A DNA stretch of 64,000 nt, taken from Rhodospirillaceae bacterium. GTDB taxonomy: Bacteria; Pseudomonadota; Alphaproteobacteria; Rhodospirillales; UBA2165. Below, piece after piece: positions 9,423 through 19,944 of this stretch. The DNA lies in contig JABIHH010000063.1 in NCBI GenBank assembly GCA_018649725.1, forward strand, positions 186,001 to 250,000, written 5' to 3'. The notes under the pieces are model-generated. The model did no database searches. It was not told the origin of the DNA and saw nothing but the letters and a program-made list of their open reading frames with translations. A program made the position numbers and the translations under genes. The first letter of the stretch is position 1. Each line of letters starts with the position of its first letter.

Positions 9423-12137
9423 TTAGTCCCGCAATTTCTTGAGTTTATAAATCAGCTCCAGCGCTTCTTTCGGGCTAAGCTCATCGGGCAGGATCGTGTC
9501 CATCTCTTGCTCAAGGGCGGAAATTATAGGCGCCGCATTCTTTGGCGTTTTTGGACCAGCGGCAAAGAGCGGAAGATCGTCGGCGAGCCGCGTCACGGCC
9601 CCCGCTTGATCACCCTCCTCCAAGGCGGCCAACACTTCTTCGGCGCGGGCTACCACAGCGCCCGGCAAGCCCGCCAATTGACCGACATGAATGCCGTAGG
9701 AGCGATCGGCGGCACCATTTGCGACCTCGTGCAAGAAGACAACTTTGCCCTGCCATTCTTTGACCCGCATGGTGTGACAGGTCAGGCTTTCGAGCTTGGC
9801 CGCGAGATTGGTGAGCTCGTGGTAATGGGTGGCAAACAGCGCGCGGGATTTATTAACCTCGTGGAGATGCTCAACCACGGCCCAGGCGATGGAGAGCCCA
9901 TCGAAGGTCGCCGTGCCGCGGCCGATCTCATCTAAGATAACAAAGCTGCGTTCGGTCGCTTGGGCGAGGATGGCGGCGGTCTCTACCATCTCGACCATGA
10001 AGGTGGAGCGCCCCCGCGCCAAATCATCTGCCGCACCAACGCGAGAGAACAAGCGGTCCACGACGCCGAGATGAACTTGCTCTGCCGGCACAAAGGCGCC
10101 CATTTGAGCGAGCACCGTGATCAGCGCATTTTGCCTCAAAAAAGTAGATTTACCCGCCATGTTTGGCCCGGTTAGCAACCACAGCTGGCTGCCATCACCG
10201 CCGGAAACACCAAGATTGCAATCATTGGCAACAAAACTGCCCGACCCTTCGAGGCTGGGATCACGCGCGAGCGCAACCTCAACAACCGGATGACGGCCAC
10301 CGACAATGTCGAAGCTCAAACTGTCATCAATTGAGGGGCGGCAATAATGCTGATCAACCGCGAGGCTCGCCAATGCGCTTGCCACATCAAGGCGGGCCAG
10401 GGCAGACGCGGCGAGCGCAATGTCATCCGCTTGATTAGCCACCTCGCCAACCAGGGCGTCATAAAGTTCCAATTCCATGGCGAGCGCTTTATCTGCAGCA
10501 CTGGCGATCCTGCCTTCAAGCTCACCCAACTCGACCGTGGTATAGCGCACAGCATTTTTCATGGTCTGGCGGTGGATGAAAATATCTTCCGGCCCCGCCG
10601 GCATGGTTTCGGCGTGACGAGCCGAAACTTCAATAAAATAGCCCAGCACATTATTATGTTTGATCTTGAGGTTCTGAACGCCAGCTGCTTTTACATAGTT
10701 TTCCTGCAAGCCCGCGATCAGTCGACGGCTCTCGTCACGCAAGCCTCGCAACTCATCAAATGCTGGCGCATAACCCTCAGCGATAAAGCCGCCGTCTCTG
10801 GCATAAAGCGGCAGCTCAACTTCTAGTGCTTCGGTCAATTTCAGCACCAGCTCGCCATGGGCACCAAAATCATCCAGTGCGTTGTCGATTCCAACCGGCA
10901 ATTGCGCGCCATCTAAAATCTCTCTGATATCCGCTGTCCGTGCGAGACCGTCGCGGATCGCGGCCAGGTCACGCGGGCCACCCCGGGCCAAGGTCAGGCG
11001 GGACAGGGCGCGCTCGATATCGGGCACTTGGCGCAGCGCTTCACCGAGGTTCCCGCGCAGATTATCGTCGTCAAAAAAATGCTGAACCATATCGAGGCGC
11101 TGATTGATTGCCGCTGCATCGGTCAGCGGTGCCGAGATATGGGCTGCCAAAAGCCGCCCTCCAGCACCAGTCAATGTCTGATCAATGATTGCAAGCAGGC
11201 TGCCCTTACGCTCGCCGTTGAGGGTTTGAATGAGTTCGAGATTGCGCCGGGTCGCCGCATCAATCTCCATCACGGCCCCTTGCGCGAGACGCTTTGGCGG
11301 CGCGATCCGGGGCAGCTGGCCCTGCTGGGTTAGTTCAACATAATCGATCAGTGCGCCCCCTGCTGAGAGCTCAGCACGTGAAAACGGGCCATAGGCGTCC
11401 AGCGTTTTGACTTCAAATAGGGCCTGCAATCGCAAATCGCCATTGGTGGAATCGAACCGGCTGGCCGGCAATGAGGACATTTTTTCCCAATAGGGCTGGA
11501 ACACATCGGCGAGATCTTCACGCGCAACCAGACGGTCTGAAACCAGCACTTCGCCCGGATCAAGCCGGGCCAAAGCCGCTGCGATGGTGTTTTCTGAAAG
11601 CGGCTGCATCTGCAAATCACCGGTCGACATGTCGAGCCAAGCCAGGCCATAGCCGCCTTGTGCTTCGGCGAGGGCCGCCAGAAAATTATTGCGCTTGCTG
11701 TCGAGCAGGGTGTCTTCGGTCAAAGTGCCGGGCGTGATCGTGCGGACAACTTCGCGTCTGACGACAGATTTAGAGCCCCGCTTTTTTGCTTCCGCCGGAT
11801 TTTCGGTCTGCTCACAAACCGCGACCTTGAAGCCTTGCCTGATCAGCCGCGATAAATAGTTTTCGTGAGAATGCACCGGCACGCCGCACATCGAAATATC
11901 TTCGCCCAAATGCTTGCCGCGTTTGGTCAGCGTGATGTCGAGGGCGGCGGCAGCCTGGACGGCATCGTCAAAAAACAGCTCGTAAAAATCACCCATCCGA
12001 TAGAACAACAAACAGTCAGGGTTTTCCCGCTTAATGGCCAAGTACTGCACCATCATCGGCGTCACACCTTTGTCCGGTACTTTTGCCGATTGTTCTGGGG
12101 CAGCCGGTTCAGCCTTTTGATCTGGGGCAGGTTCCAT
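9423..12137 (-). CDS. mutS: DNA mismatch repair protein MutS
   Basis: [34 protein letters not shown], Walker [37 protein letters not shown]. Confidence 0.98.
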   Translation of the reverse strand: MEPAPDQKAEPAAPEQSAKVPDKGVTPMMVQYLAIKRENPDCLLFYRMGDFYELFFDDAVQAAAALDITLTKRGKHLGEDISMCGVPVHSHENYLSRLIRQGFKVAVCEQTENPAEAKKRGSKSVVRREVVRTITPGTLTEDTLLDSKRNNFLAALAEAQGGYGLAWLDMSTGDLQMQPLSENTIAAALARLDPGEVLVSDRLVAREDLADVFQPYWEKMSSLPASRFDSTNGDLRLQALFEVKTLDAYGPFSRAELSAGGALIDYVELTQQGQLPRIAPPKRLAQGAVMEIDAATRRNLELIQTLNGERKGSLLAIIDQTLTGAGGRLLAAHISAPLTDAAAINQRLDMVQHFFDDDNLRGNLGEALRQVPDIERALSRLTLARGGPRDLAAIRDGLARTADIREILDGAQLPVGIDNALDDFGAHGELVLKLTEALEVELPLYARDGGFIAEGYAPAFDELRGLRDESRRLIAGLQENYVKAAGVQNLKIKHNNVLGYFIEVSARHAETMPAGPEDIFIHRQTMKNAVRYTTVELGELEGRIASAADKALAMELELYDALVGEVANQADDIALAASALARLDVASALASLAVDQHYCRPSIDDSLSFDIVGGRHPVVEVALARDPSLEGSGSFVANDCNLGVSGGDGSQLWLLTGPNMAGKSTFLRQNALITVLAQMGAFVPAEQVHLGVVDRLFSRVGAADDLARGRSTFMVEMVETAAILAQATERSFVILDEIGRGTATFDGLSIAWAVVEHLHEVNKSRALFATHYHELTNLAAKLESLTCHTMRVKEWQGKVVFLHEVANGAADRSYGIHVGQLAGLPGAVVARAEEVLAALEEGDQAGAVTRLADDLPLFAAGPKTPKNAAPIISALEQEMDTILPDELSPKEALELIYKLKKLRD

Positions 12138-12248
12138 CTTGGATTTCTTAATCTTTCTTGCGGTCTTTCGTCAAGTTTCTACTTTCGTTTTACCACGATA
12201 GTGACCAGACAACAGCCTCTAATTAGACCTGCTTTTAAATCCGCCAAA

Positions 12249-12266
12249 CTGTCATAAAACTGTCAT
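12249..12266 (+). promoter_or_regulatory. Pho box (PhoB-binding site) upstream of PiT transporter
   Basis: CTGTCATAAAACTGTCAT, two 7-mers with 11-bp period; full match to the E. coli consensus CTGTCATAWAWCTGTMAY; ~80 bp upstream of the ATG at 12347. Confidence 0.8.
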
Positions 12267-12346
12267 ATAAATAGTGTAGAAATTTGGCGAAGATTCATAG
12301 TTAACTTTAACACCATTCTCTAAATAAATATGTTGGATTAAGCCAT

Positions 12347-13879
12347 ATGGCAAAACGAACTATTCTCGATAAAGATTTAAAACGTATCGTCCAGCTGGAA
12401 AAAGCGACAGCAACGGTTGGACAGAGTAAAATCAATTTGGGCCTTAGTGTCCTCTTCCTCATCGGCGTCCTTATTTTTGCAGCCTTCCAGACCACCGGCC
12501 TTGAAGGTAGTGCCGTCCTAATCGCCGCCGCCATTATCGGCGGCTATATGGCCTTAAACATTGGTGCCAATGATGTCGCCAATAATGTCGGCCCGGCGGT
12601 TGGCTCGAAGGCCATCACCCTGCTGGGCGCGCTGTTGATCGCCGCTTTTTTTGAAGCGGCCGGCGCGATTATCGCCGGCGGCGATGTTGTGACGACGATT
12701 TCGAAAAACATCATCGATCCAAATGTAATCTCTGATAAAGATACGTTCATCTGGGCCATGATGGCAGCGCTTCTAGCAGCCGCCATTTGGGTCAATATCG
12801 CGACTTATGTCGGCGCGCCCGTCTCGACCACCCACGCTGTCGTTGGTGGTGTGCTGGGCGCAGGTGTCGCCGCTGCCGGTGTCGCTGCTGTTAACTGGCC
12901 GGTTATGGCTAAAATTGCCGCCAGCTGGATCATATCGCCTGTGCTCGGCGGGCTGATTGCCGCTGGCTTTTTAGGTTTTGCCAAATTTTTCATTCTCTAT
13001 CAGGAAGACAAATTGACGGCTGCCCGCAAATGGGTGCCGGTTCTGGTCGCCATTCTCGCCTGTGCTTTCTCAGTCTATTTGGTGATGAAAGGTCTAAAGC
13101 GCGTCTGGAAGCCGGACCCGACGATGATCGGCCTCATCGCCGTCGGCGCTTTTGCCATCGCCTATGCTTTGGTTCGCCCCGCCGTCGCCAAAGCTGCCGC
13201 CTCAATGCCAAACAAACGCAAATCCGTCAGCGATCTCTTTACCATTCCGCTGATCTGTGCGGCAGCGCTTTTGAGCTTTGCCCACGGTGCCAATGATGTT
13301 GCCAATGCAGTTGGCCCACTGGCCGCAATCGTGAGTGCCGTGACCGCGGGCACGGTGGCCGCCAAGGTAACCCTGCCGATCTGGGTGCTGATTGTTGGTG
13401 CGATCGGAATTTCCATCGGCCTGATGCTTTATGGTCCTAAAGTGATCGAGATTGTCGGTGAGAAAATCACCAAGCTCAATCGGGTGCGGGCTTTTTGTGT
13501 CGCGCTCTCGGCGGCGATCACCGTGATTATCGCCTCGACCTTGGGCCTGCCCGTGAGCTCAACCCATATCGCCGTCGGCGGTGTGTTTGGGGTCGGGTTC
13601 TTGCGCGAATATCTCGCCAATAAAAAGAAGCCGCTCGCCGCGGCAATTATCTATAGCGAGAGTTCAGGTGGGCCGGTTGACTGGCAGCAAGTCAGTGCTG
13701 ATGGCGAGGCTGCTCCCGCGAGCACAGCGATCAGTCCGAAAAAAGAAGCCAAAGCGGCAAAACGCAAACTTGTCCGGCGCCGTCATCTGATGACGATTAT
13801 TGCCGCTTGGGTGATAACCGTGCCTGCCGCCGCGATACTGTCTGGCGTGATCTTTATGATTTTGCGAGAGCTGTTCTAA
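12347..13879 (+). CDS. inorganic phosphate transporter, PiT family
   Basis: Duplicated GANDVANNVGPAVGSKA / GANDVANAVGPLAA signatures in a multi-TM protein. Confidence 0.93.
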   Translation: MAKRTILDKDLKRIVQLEKATATVGQSKINLGLSVLFLIGVLIFAAFQTTGLEGSAVLIAAAIIGGYMALNIGANDVANNVGPAVGSKAITLLGALLIAAFFEAAGAIIAGGDVVTTISKNIIDPNVISDKDTFIWAMMAALLAAAIWVNIATYVGAPVSTTHAVVGGVLGAGVAAAGVAAVNWPVMAKIAASWIISPVLGGLIAAGFLGFAKFFILYQEDKLTAARKWVPVLVAILACAFSVYLVMKGLKRVWKPDPTMIGLIAVGAFAIAYALVRPAVAKAAASMPNKRKSVSDLFTIPLICAAALLSFAHGANDVANAVGPLAAIVSAVTAGTVAAKVTLPIWVLIVGAIGISIGLMLYGPKVIEIVGEKITKLNRVRAFCVALSAAITVIIASTLGLPVSSTHIAVGGVFGVGFLREYLANKKKPLAAAIIYSESSGGPVDWQQVSADGEAAPASTAISPKKEAKAAKRKLVRRRHLMTIIAAWVITVPAAAILSGVIFMILRELF

Positions 13880-14025
13880 AAGTTTGGGTTATGCCCGCCG
13901 AAAATGTCGCCCCGAATACTATTGAGATGGCGCTCATGAATAAAAGACATGCGCCGCATTTCAGGTTGTTCCTAGAAAGGCAACAGGTTTAATAAGATGG
14001 GCGGAACCTGTTAAGCCCCACCCTC

Positions 14026-15141
14026 TCAATCTAAAGCATCCGACGGCTGCACATATTCCAAACCGAGATCATGGGCCACCGCCTCATAGGTCACGTGGCC
14101 TTTGTGAATATTGAGCCCATTTAAAAGATGCGGGTTTTCCTTTAAGGCTTGGACATAGCCCTTATCGGCGAGCTCCAAAACAAAAGGCAGGGTCGCATTA
14201 TTGAGCGCCCGGGCTGAAGTGCGCGCCACAGCCCCCGGCATATTGGTGACGCAATAATGCACAACGTCATCAACGACATAGGTTGGGTCTGCGTGGGTTG
14301 TCGGGCGCGAGGTCTCAAAACAGCCGCCCTGATCAATGGCCACATCGACAACGACAGAGCCTTTTTGCATCTTTTTGATCATATCTTCGGTCACCAATCT
14401 CGGCGCCGCAGCCCCGGGTATGAGCACCGCGCCAATAACCAGATCGGCATTGATGACATGTTGCTCGATCGATTCCATCGTTGCGTAGATTGTGTTGAGG
14501 GTCGCGCCGAACTGCATATCGAGCTCATTTAGCCGGGGCAGATATTTGTCGATCACCGTTACGGAGGCTTCCAGCCCCATCGCCATCCGAGCCGCATTGG
14601 TGCCGACAACACCGCCGCCTAAAACGACAACTTTAGCGACCGGCACACCCGGCACACCGCCCAATAAAATACCCTTACCGCCCTGCTCGCGCTCCAGACA
14701 ATGGGCGCCAACTTGGATCGACATGCGGCCGGCCACTTCGCTCATCGGGGCTAAAAGCGGCAAGCCACCCCGGTCATCGGTCACGGTTTCATAGGCAATC
14801 GCGACTGAGCCCGTATCGACCAGGCCCTGTGTTTGCTCGGGCTCGGCAGCCAAATGGAGATAGGTGAACAGCACTTGATCAGGCTTAAGCAGGGAAATTT
14901 CGGAAGGCTGCGGCTCTTTGACCTTAACCACCATTTCTGCCGCATCAAAGATCGCCGCGGCGTCGGGTAGAATTTCCGCCCCCACCGCTTCATAGTCGCT
15001 ATCGGCAAAACCAACGCCCGCACCCGCACTGGTTTCGACCGCGACCGCATGACCCTTATGGGTGAGTTCACGCACACTCGCCGGCACCAGGCCGACGCGA
15101 TATTCATGAACTTTGATCTCTTTCGGTACACCGATCCGCAT
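14026..15141 (-). CDS. ald: alanine dehydrogenase
   Basis: MRIGVPKEIKVHEYRVGLVP..., VVVLGGGVVGTNAARMAMGLEASVTVID Rossmann motif. Confidence 0.96.
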   Translation of the reverse strand: MRIGVPKEIKVHEYRVGLVPASVRELTHKGHAVAVETSAGAGVGFADSDYEAVGAEILPDAAAIFDAAEMVVKVKEPQPSEISLLKPDQVLFTYLHLAAEPEQTQGLVDTGSVAIAYETVTDDRGGLPLLAPMSEVAGRMSIQVGAHCLEREQGGKGILLGGVPGVPVAKVVVLGGGVVGTNAARMAMGLEASVTVIDKYLPRLNELDMQFGATLNTIYATMESIEQHVINADLVIGAVLIPGAAAPRLVTEDMIKKMQKGSVVVDVAIDQGGCFETSRPTTHADPTYVVDDVVHYCVTNMPGAVARTSARALNNATLPFVLELADKGYVQALKENPHLLNGLNIHKGHVTYEAVAHDLGLEYVQPSDALD

Positions 15142-15274
15142 GACATGCTCCTTATCTTTGCGCTCTATATAAACATAAGTATTTTCTTTCGCGCAATACC
15201 TTGATAACGGTCAAAGCGCCCGGCCCGGCTAAAGAGTTTGCTAATGTGCCGGGCTGTGCTACCCAGTCTCTATT

Positions 15275-16306
15275 ATGTCAGCAGATGAGTCACCCAATTC
15301 CATACTGGTTTATGTTGGCCTCGACCGGGTTGGCGATAGCCTGTTAAAGCTGCCCTTTGTCAGAGGGTTACGCCAAGCCTACCCAGATGCTCATATCACC
15401 TGGCTCGCCGGTAAAGACACCAGCGTCTATGCCAGCATCATGGCGCCCGTGGTCAACGGATTGATCGATGAAGTGATTGAACATCCGGGCGCTGTCGACG
15501 GCAAACGGGGCGGCATCGGCTTATCGCCAAAAGAGTTATTACGTCGCCCGTTAGGTGGCCAGGCTTTTGATTTGGTGATCGATACCCAAAAAGTCGCCAT
15601 CGCCACGCTGATCCTGTTTCGTATACGCCACAAAAAATTTGTCTCGCCCTTTGGTAATTTTATTCTGTCGTCAAAAAAACCGCCTAAGGATTATAAATTT
15701 CCAAAGCTTATGCAGCGCCAGATGTTGGATTTGTTGGAAATTACCACCGGCCAAAGTTTTCCAACTCCGTTCCAGTTAGAGATCGATCTCGATCCAATTT
15801 TGATCGAAGCCGCTCGGGCAGCCCTACCCGACGGGCCAAGCTATATCGGTCTGTCGCCGGGTGCGGGGGGGTTGCCGAAGTGCTGGCCATTGGAAAAATT
15901 TATTGAGCTTGCTCGACAACAAGTATCGCTGGGCCGCCAGCCGGTATTTATTCTGGGTCCGCAAGAACTCGATTGGCATAAAGAGATTGCGGCGGCTGTG
16001 CCGGAAGCCCTGTTCCCGTTGCAGGACAAGGGTCTCGGAGCCGTGCATAAATTTGCGCCGGCGCTCACCATGGCGCTGGCCCAGCGATTGGCGCTCGCGG
16101 TTTCAAACGATTCCGGTACCGGGCATATGTTTGCGACCGGCGGTGCCAAGCTCATCTCGCTGTTTGGCCGCACCGTGCCGGAAAAATTCACCCCAATGGC
16201 AGCCAGTCTTACGATTATTCGGGCGCAAGATTACGGCGGCCGGGAAATGCATTTTATTCCGGTTGAGACTGTCGCCGAGGCTATTGAGGCTGTGCTGGCA
16301 GGCTAA
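15275..16306 (+). CDS. glycosyltransferase family 9 (heptosyltransferase-like) protein
   Basis: VGDSLLKLPFVRGLRQAYPDAHITWLAG..., SPGAGGLPKCWPLEKFIELA, SNDSGTGHM motifs of GT9. Confidence 0.85.
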   Translation: MSADESPNSILVYVGLDRVGDSLLKLPFVRGLRQAYPDAHITWLAGKDTSVYASIMAPVVNGLIDEVIEHPGAVDGKRGGIGLSPKELLRRPLGGQAFDLVIDTQKVAIATLILFRIRHKKFVSPFGNFILSSKKPPKDYKFPKLMQRQMLDLLEITTGQSFPTPFQLEIDLDPILIEAARAALPDGPSYIGLSPGAGGLPKCWPLEKFIELARQQVSLGRQPVFILGPQELDWHKEIAAAVPEALFPLQDKGLGAVHKFAPALTMALAQRLALAVSNDSGTGHMFATGGAKLISLFGRTVPEKFTPMAASLTIIRAQDYGGREMHFIPVETVAEAIEAVLAG

Positions 16307-17612
16307 GGCGCTTCATTAAATAAATCAGCAAAAGCAATCCGGGCAGCGCCGCCAAAGTAGTGAGCGAAAAGAACACCGGCCAGCTCACTTGATCAGCAAC
16401 CCAGCCCGACCCTGCCGTCATTACCGTTCTTGAAAACGCCATAAAAGATGTCAGCAGCGCATATTGCGTCGCCGTGTAGGCGATGTTGCAGAGGCTCGAG
16501 AGATAGGCAACAAACGCGACGGTGCCCATGGAAGTCGTGAAATTCTCAATGGCGATCGTGACCGCCAACATTTCCGGGCTATAGCCGACCCAGGCCTGAA
16601 CAATGAAAACCAAATTCGAGGCGGCCATCAAAACACCGCTGATCAACAGCCCTCGCATCAAACCAATTTTGGCCAGCAACAGACCACCGAACAGACCGCC
16701 AATAATGATCGGCGGAAAGCCGACAAGCTTGGCGATGGTGCCGATCTCGGTGTTCGAGAATCCAAGCTCGAGAAAAAACGGGATTTTCATCACCGTCAAA
16801 ACGGCATCACCAAATTTATAGAGCAGAATAAACAAGATGATGAGCAGCCAGTTCGGTCGGGTGAGAAACTCAATAAACGGGCAAAAAACCGAGCCATAGA
16901 GCCACGCTCCGGCGCGCGCAATTTTTTCCGGCAGATGGCCGTTGCGTTCAAGGAAGTCTTCCGCTTGGGCCTCCAGGGCCTGTGCCTCATCCGAAATCGG
17001 CGTTGCCGGCTCGGGGTTCAAGAGTATGGCGATGATGCCGATGAAAACCGTCATTGCCAAACCAAAGAACACCACCGGCCAGGAGACCAAATCAGCAAAG
17101 ATGAGTGCCACTGCCGCCCCGCCCCAGGATGACAATCGCCAACCATTGATCGCGAGCGCGGCCCCGGCGGCCAATTGGTCTTCTGCCAAAATCTCTACCC
17201 GATACGCATCTATAACAATGTCCTGGCTCGCCGAAGCAAAGGAAACCGCCAAAGCAAAAGCCGCTGTCCACCACAGCGCTTGCGTCGGATCGGTAAGACC
17301 GAGTTTAATGATAGCCGCGATCAACACGATCTGAGTTACCAAAACCCAGCCTCGCCTTCGACCAAAAACGCGGGTCACCAAAGGTAGTGGCACCCGATCC
17401 ATGATCGGTGCCCAGAGAAATTTAAGCGCATAAGGTAAGCTCACCAAAGCAAAGAGGCCGATGGTTGTTTTATCGACACCCGAGCCCGCCAGCCATGCCG
17501 TCATCGGCTCGGCCAACACACCAAAGGGCAAGCCGCTTGAAAAGCCTAAAAACAGCATCGCCAAGACCCGGCGGTCGAGATAAACTTTCGCCGCCTCTGA
17601 CCAATTCATCAT
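16281..17612 (-). CDS. MFS transporter, AmpG-like (muropeptide permease family)
   Basis: LFLGFSSGLPFGVLAEPMTAWLAGSGVDKTTIGLFALVSLPYALKFLWAPIMDRVPLP; 12-TM character. Confidence 0.88.
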   Translation of the reverse strand: MMNWSEAAKVYLDRRVLAMLFLGFSSGLPFGVLAEPMTAWLAGSGVDKTTIGLFALVSLPYALKFLWAPIMDRVPLPLVTRVFGRRRGWVLVTQIVLIAAIIKLGLTDPTQALWWTAAFALAVSFASASQDIVIDAYRVEILAEDQLAAGAALAINGWRLSSWGGAAVALIFADLVSWPVVFFGLAMTVFIGIIAILLNPEPATPISDEAQALEAQAEDFLERNGHLPEKIARAGAWLYGSVFCPFIEFLTRPNWLLIILFILLYKFGDAVLTVMKIPFFLELGFSNTEIGTIAKLVGFPPIIIGGLFGGLLLAKIGLMRGLLISGVLMAASNLVFIVQAWVGYSPEMLAVTIAIENFTTSMGTVAFVAYLSSLCNIAYTATQYALLTSFMAFSRTVMTAGSGWVADQVSWPVFFSLTTLAALPGLLLLIYLMKRLSLPAQPQ

Positions 17613-18688
17613 CCGGCCAACAACTCATCGATGGTCTTTAAAATATCAGAAATATCGAGCCGGGCCACGCAGGGAAACCGTCCCGCCTCCGGCGGTAAAG
17701 GGCAACTGCCGAGACAGCCTTCGCATTCCATTGAATGATAGACAAAGCGCACATTGTCCGGCGTGATTTCCGCTGCGTAGGGCGTGATCTCATTGACATA
17801 GGCCGCACTGGCGAGACACAGGGTCGGCGCACCGAGCGCCGCCGCCAGATGCATCGCCGCGGTATCAACCGAGACCACGAGCCGGGCGCGTTTGAGTTTC
17901 GGCGCAAGATCCTCAAACAAAGAATTATCGAAACTCACACCCGGCACATTCGCCAAGGAGACATATTCCGGATTGGTCTCAAGATCATTTGGTGCCGAGG
18001 CGACGACAAAATCATAGTCCCCTTTGAGATGTTCCATGATGGTCAAAAAAACTTCAGGCGGTGACTGCTTCTCTTTGACGGCAGAAAACGGTACCAAAAA
18101 CACGGTTGGCCGGGGATAGTCTTCGGCGGGCTTAACGCGATCTTCCGGCAGGTGGACTTTAGGGGCAGGCTCCTTTCGCCCGGTCAGCCAGTCGGCAAAA
18201 CCCGCCCAGCGTAAAACCTTATCGCGGTGTATCGGTCCACTGTCATAGAGGCGGCTGTAGAGGGCCCGGTTTTTCTGTAACGCCATGTCATATTTCGGCC
18301 AGCTTCGAGGCTCCATCGCAACCGCGCCCCCGGCCTCGCACGCTTTTATAATCGCTTCATCAAGTTTGGGATGGCGAAGAAAATCCGTGCTGATGACGGC
18401 GCGGTAATTTGCCTCATAAACCTGGTCGGTGATCTCTTTGCGGTAAGATTTGGACTTGCGAAAGGCGGTGTAGTCAATCGGCAGAATGTTGATTTTTTCA
18501 TCAAACAAAAAAGCCATTTTGAGAGATTCTCGGGGCAAGGCCAAGGTGACGCCCTCGCCTGGCTCAGCCAGATCGGCAAAGCGGTCAATGACCAGTGACA
18601 ACAAGATCGTGTCACCCAAACCGCCTGACGAGAATAGAATGATCCCGGAAGGTTTCTGCTCACGCTGTTTTTTTCCAAACCAACTCAT
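17609..18688 (-). CDS. glycosyltransferase family 9 protein
   Basis: GGLGDTILLSLVIDRFADL..., VSVDTAAMHLAAALGAPTLCLA; C-terminal CEGCLGSCP...PCV. Confidence 0.8.
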   Translation of the reverse strand: MSWFGKKQREQKPSGIILFSSGGLGDTILLSLVIDRFADLAEPGEGVTLALPRESLKMAFLFDEKINILPIDYTAFRKSKSYRKEITDQVYEANYRAVISTDFLRHPKLDEAIIKACEAGGAVAMEPRSWPKYDMALQKNRALYSRLYDSGPIHRDKVLRWAGFADWLTGRKEPAPKVHLPEDRVKPAEDYPRPTVFLVPFSAVKEKQSPPEVFLTIMEHLKGDYDFVVASAPNDLETNPEYVSLANVPGVSFDNSLFEDLAPKLKRARLVVSVDTAAMHLAAALGAPTLCLASAAYVNEITPYAAEITPDNVRFVYHSMECEGCLGSCPLPPEAGRFPCVARLDISDILKTIDELLAG

Positions 18689-18711
18689 CGGCTTTAACTA
18701 ATCTAATAAAG

Positions 18712-19941
18712 TTAATTAATTGATAGAGTTTTCTCTCGAAGTAACTCTTCGGCAAATTGCCACACGGCACCGACTTCAACGGCGCTGACGCAAGGAAAAA
18801 CCTCAAATTTTGTCTGCCTCTTTGGGCAGCGCCAAAAACAGTGATAACAGGGCATTTCTTCAAAGGCGAATTTAACGAATTCGGGACAGATTTCTTCTGG
18901 GTAGGGCACAAAACTGCCAAAATGTCCGCCGCCGACAATCACCACGGTCGGCGTCTGCAAGGCAATCGACAAATGTGCTGGGCCGGTATCATTGCTGATC
19001 ACCAAGGCTGCATGATTGAGGACGTCTAAAAGTTCCGGCACGCTGGTTTTACCAATGAGATCAATAATCCGCTCCTCATCACCAAAGCGTTTGCGATGAT
19101 CACCTGCACGTTCTCCCGGGCCGCCGACAATCACCACGCGGTAGCCTGCCGCTATCAATTTTTCGGCGATATCGAGATAACTTTCGAACGGCCAACGGCG
19201 ACCATATTCATTGCTGCCGGGATTGAGCACAACATAGGGCGCACCTTCAGGGAGGGGCGGGGCTTGATCACGCCAAGTTATCTCAGGCGACTGCGGTGAA
19301 ATTTCCTGGTCGGTAAATTCCGATAGAAACCGGTAATGGCGGATAATCTCATGGGTCGGATAAGGACCGGTATCGACGACTTGATCAATTTGGCTCAGAT
19401 AATAAGTGAACTCGGTGCGGGTCGGCTCATTGATGAAGGGCAGCGAGGCGATTGATTGCGGGGCGTTTGCCATCCAAACCAGACTATCGGCCATCATGGC
19501 GCGGCGCAGGTAAGAATCACAAATTGTTATTTTGGGCGCGATCTGGCGTACCGACAGACCGATTTTAAAACGATAGATCGGCTGGCGGGCAAAAGCATGT
19601 TCGTCAATCACCAGCAAGCGATAGCCATCAAATATTTCAGCCGCGATCGGCCCCCAGCTTTCGCAGCCCAGCACCGTAATGTCCGATTTCTCAACATCGA
19701 AAGCGGCGGCATATTCATCAAGCGTGCGGCGAAACAAAATCATATCGCCAATGCCATCCATGCGAATAACCAAGACGCCCTTTGGGCGTTTGAGCACCGG
19801 CCAATGTCGGACGATCAGATCAAAAAGACGAAACAACCACCAGCGTCGACGCATACCCGCCGGCAAAACCCGCCAAAACCAAGAGGTTGCGAATAAATGT
19901 CCGCCAACTTTCTGTCCGGCAACTTTAGGTTCCGCAAGCAT
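18712..19941 (-). CDS. glycosyltransferase family 9 protein
   Basis: RMDGIGDMILFRRTLDEYA, LNPGSNEYGRRWPFESYLDIAEKL, ISNDTGPAHLSIAL; C-terminal CYHCFWRCP...PCV. Confidence 0.87.
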   Translation of the reverse strand: MLAEPKVAGQKVGGHLFATSWFWRVLPAGMRRRWWLFRLFDLIVRHWPVLKRPKGVLVIRMDGIGDMILFRRTLDEYAAAFDVEKSDITVLGCESWGPIAAEIFDGYRLLVIDEHAFARQPIYRFKIGLSVRQIAPKITICDSYLRRAMMADSLVWMANAPQSIASLPFINEPTRTEFTYYLSQIDQVVDTGPYPTHEIIRHYRFLSEFTDQEISPQSPEITWRDQAPPLPEGAPYVVLNPGSNEYGRRWPFESYLDIAEKLIAAGYRVVIVGGPGERAGDHRKRFGDEERIIDLIGKTSVPELLDVLNHAALVISNDTGPAHLSIALQTPTVVIVGGGHFGSFVPYPEEICPEFVKFAFEEMPCYHCFWRCPKRQTKFEVFPCVSAVEVGAVWQFAEELLREKTLSIN

Positions 19942-19944
19942 TGA

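Noticed and set aside
10347-10826. 159-aa + strand ORF within mutS
   Set aside because: Antisense shadow of MutS.
16464-17132. 222-aa + strand ORF within the AmpG-like gene
   Set aside because: Long, but polar/Arg-Gln-rich antisense frame opposite a clear membrane transporter.
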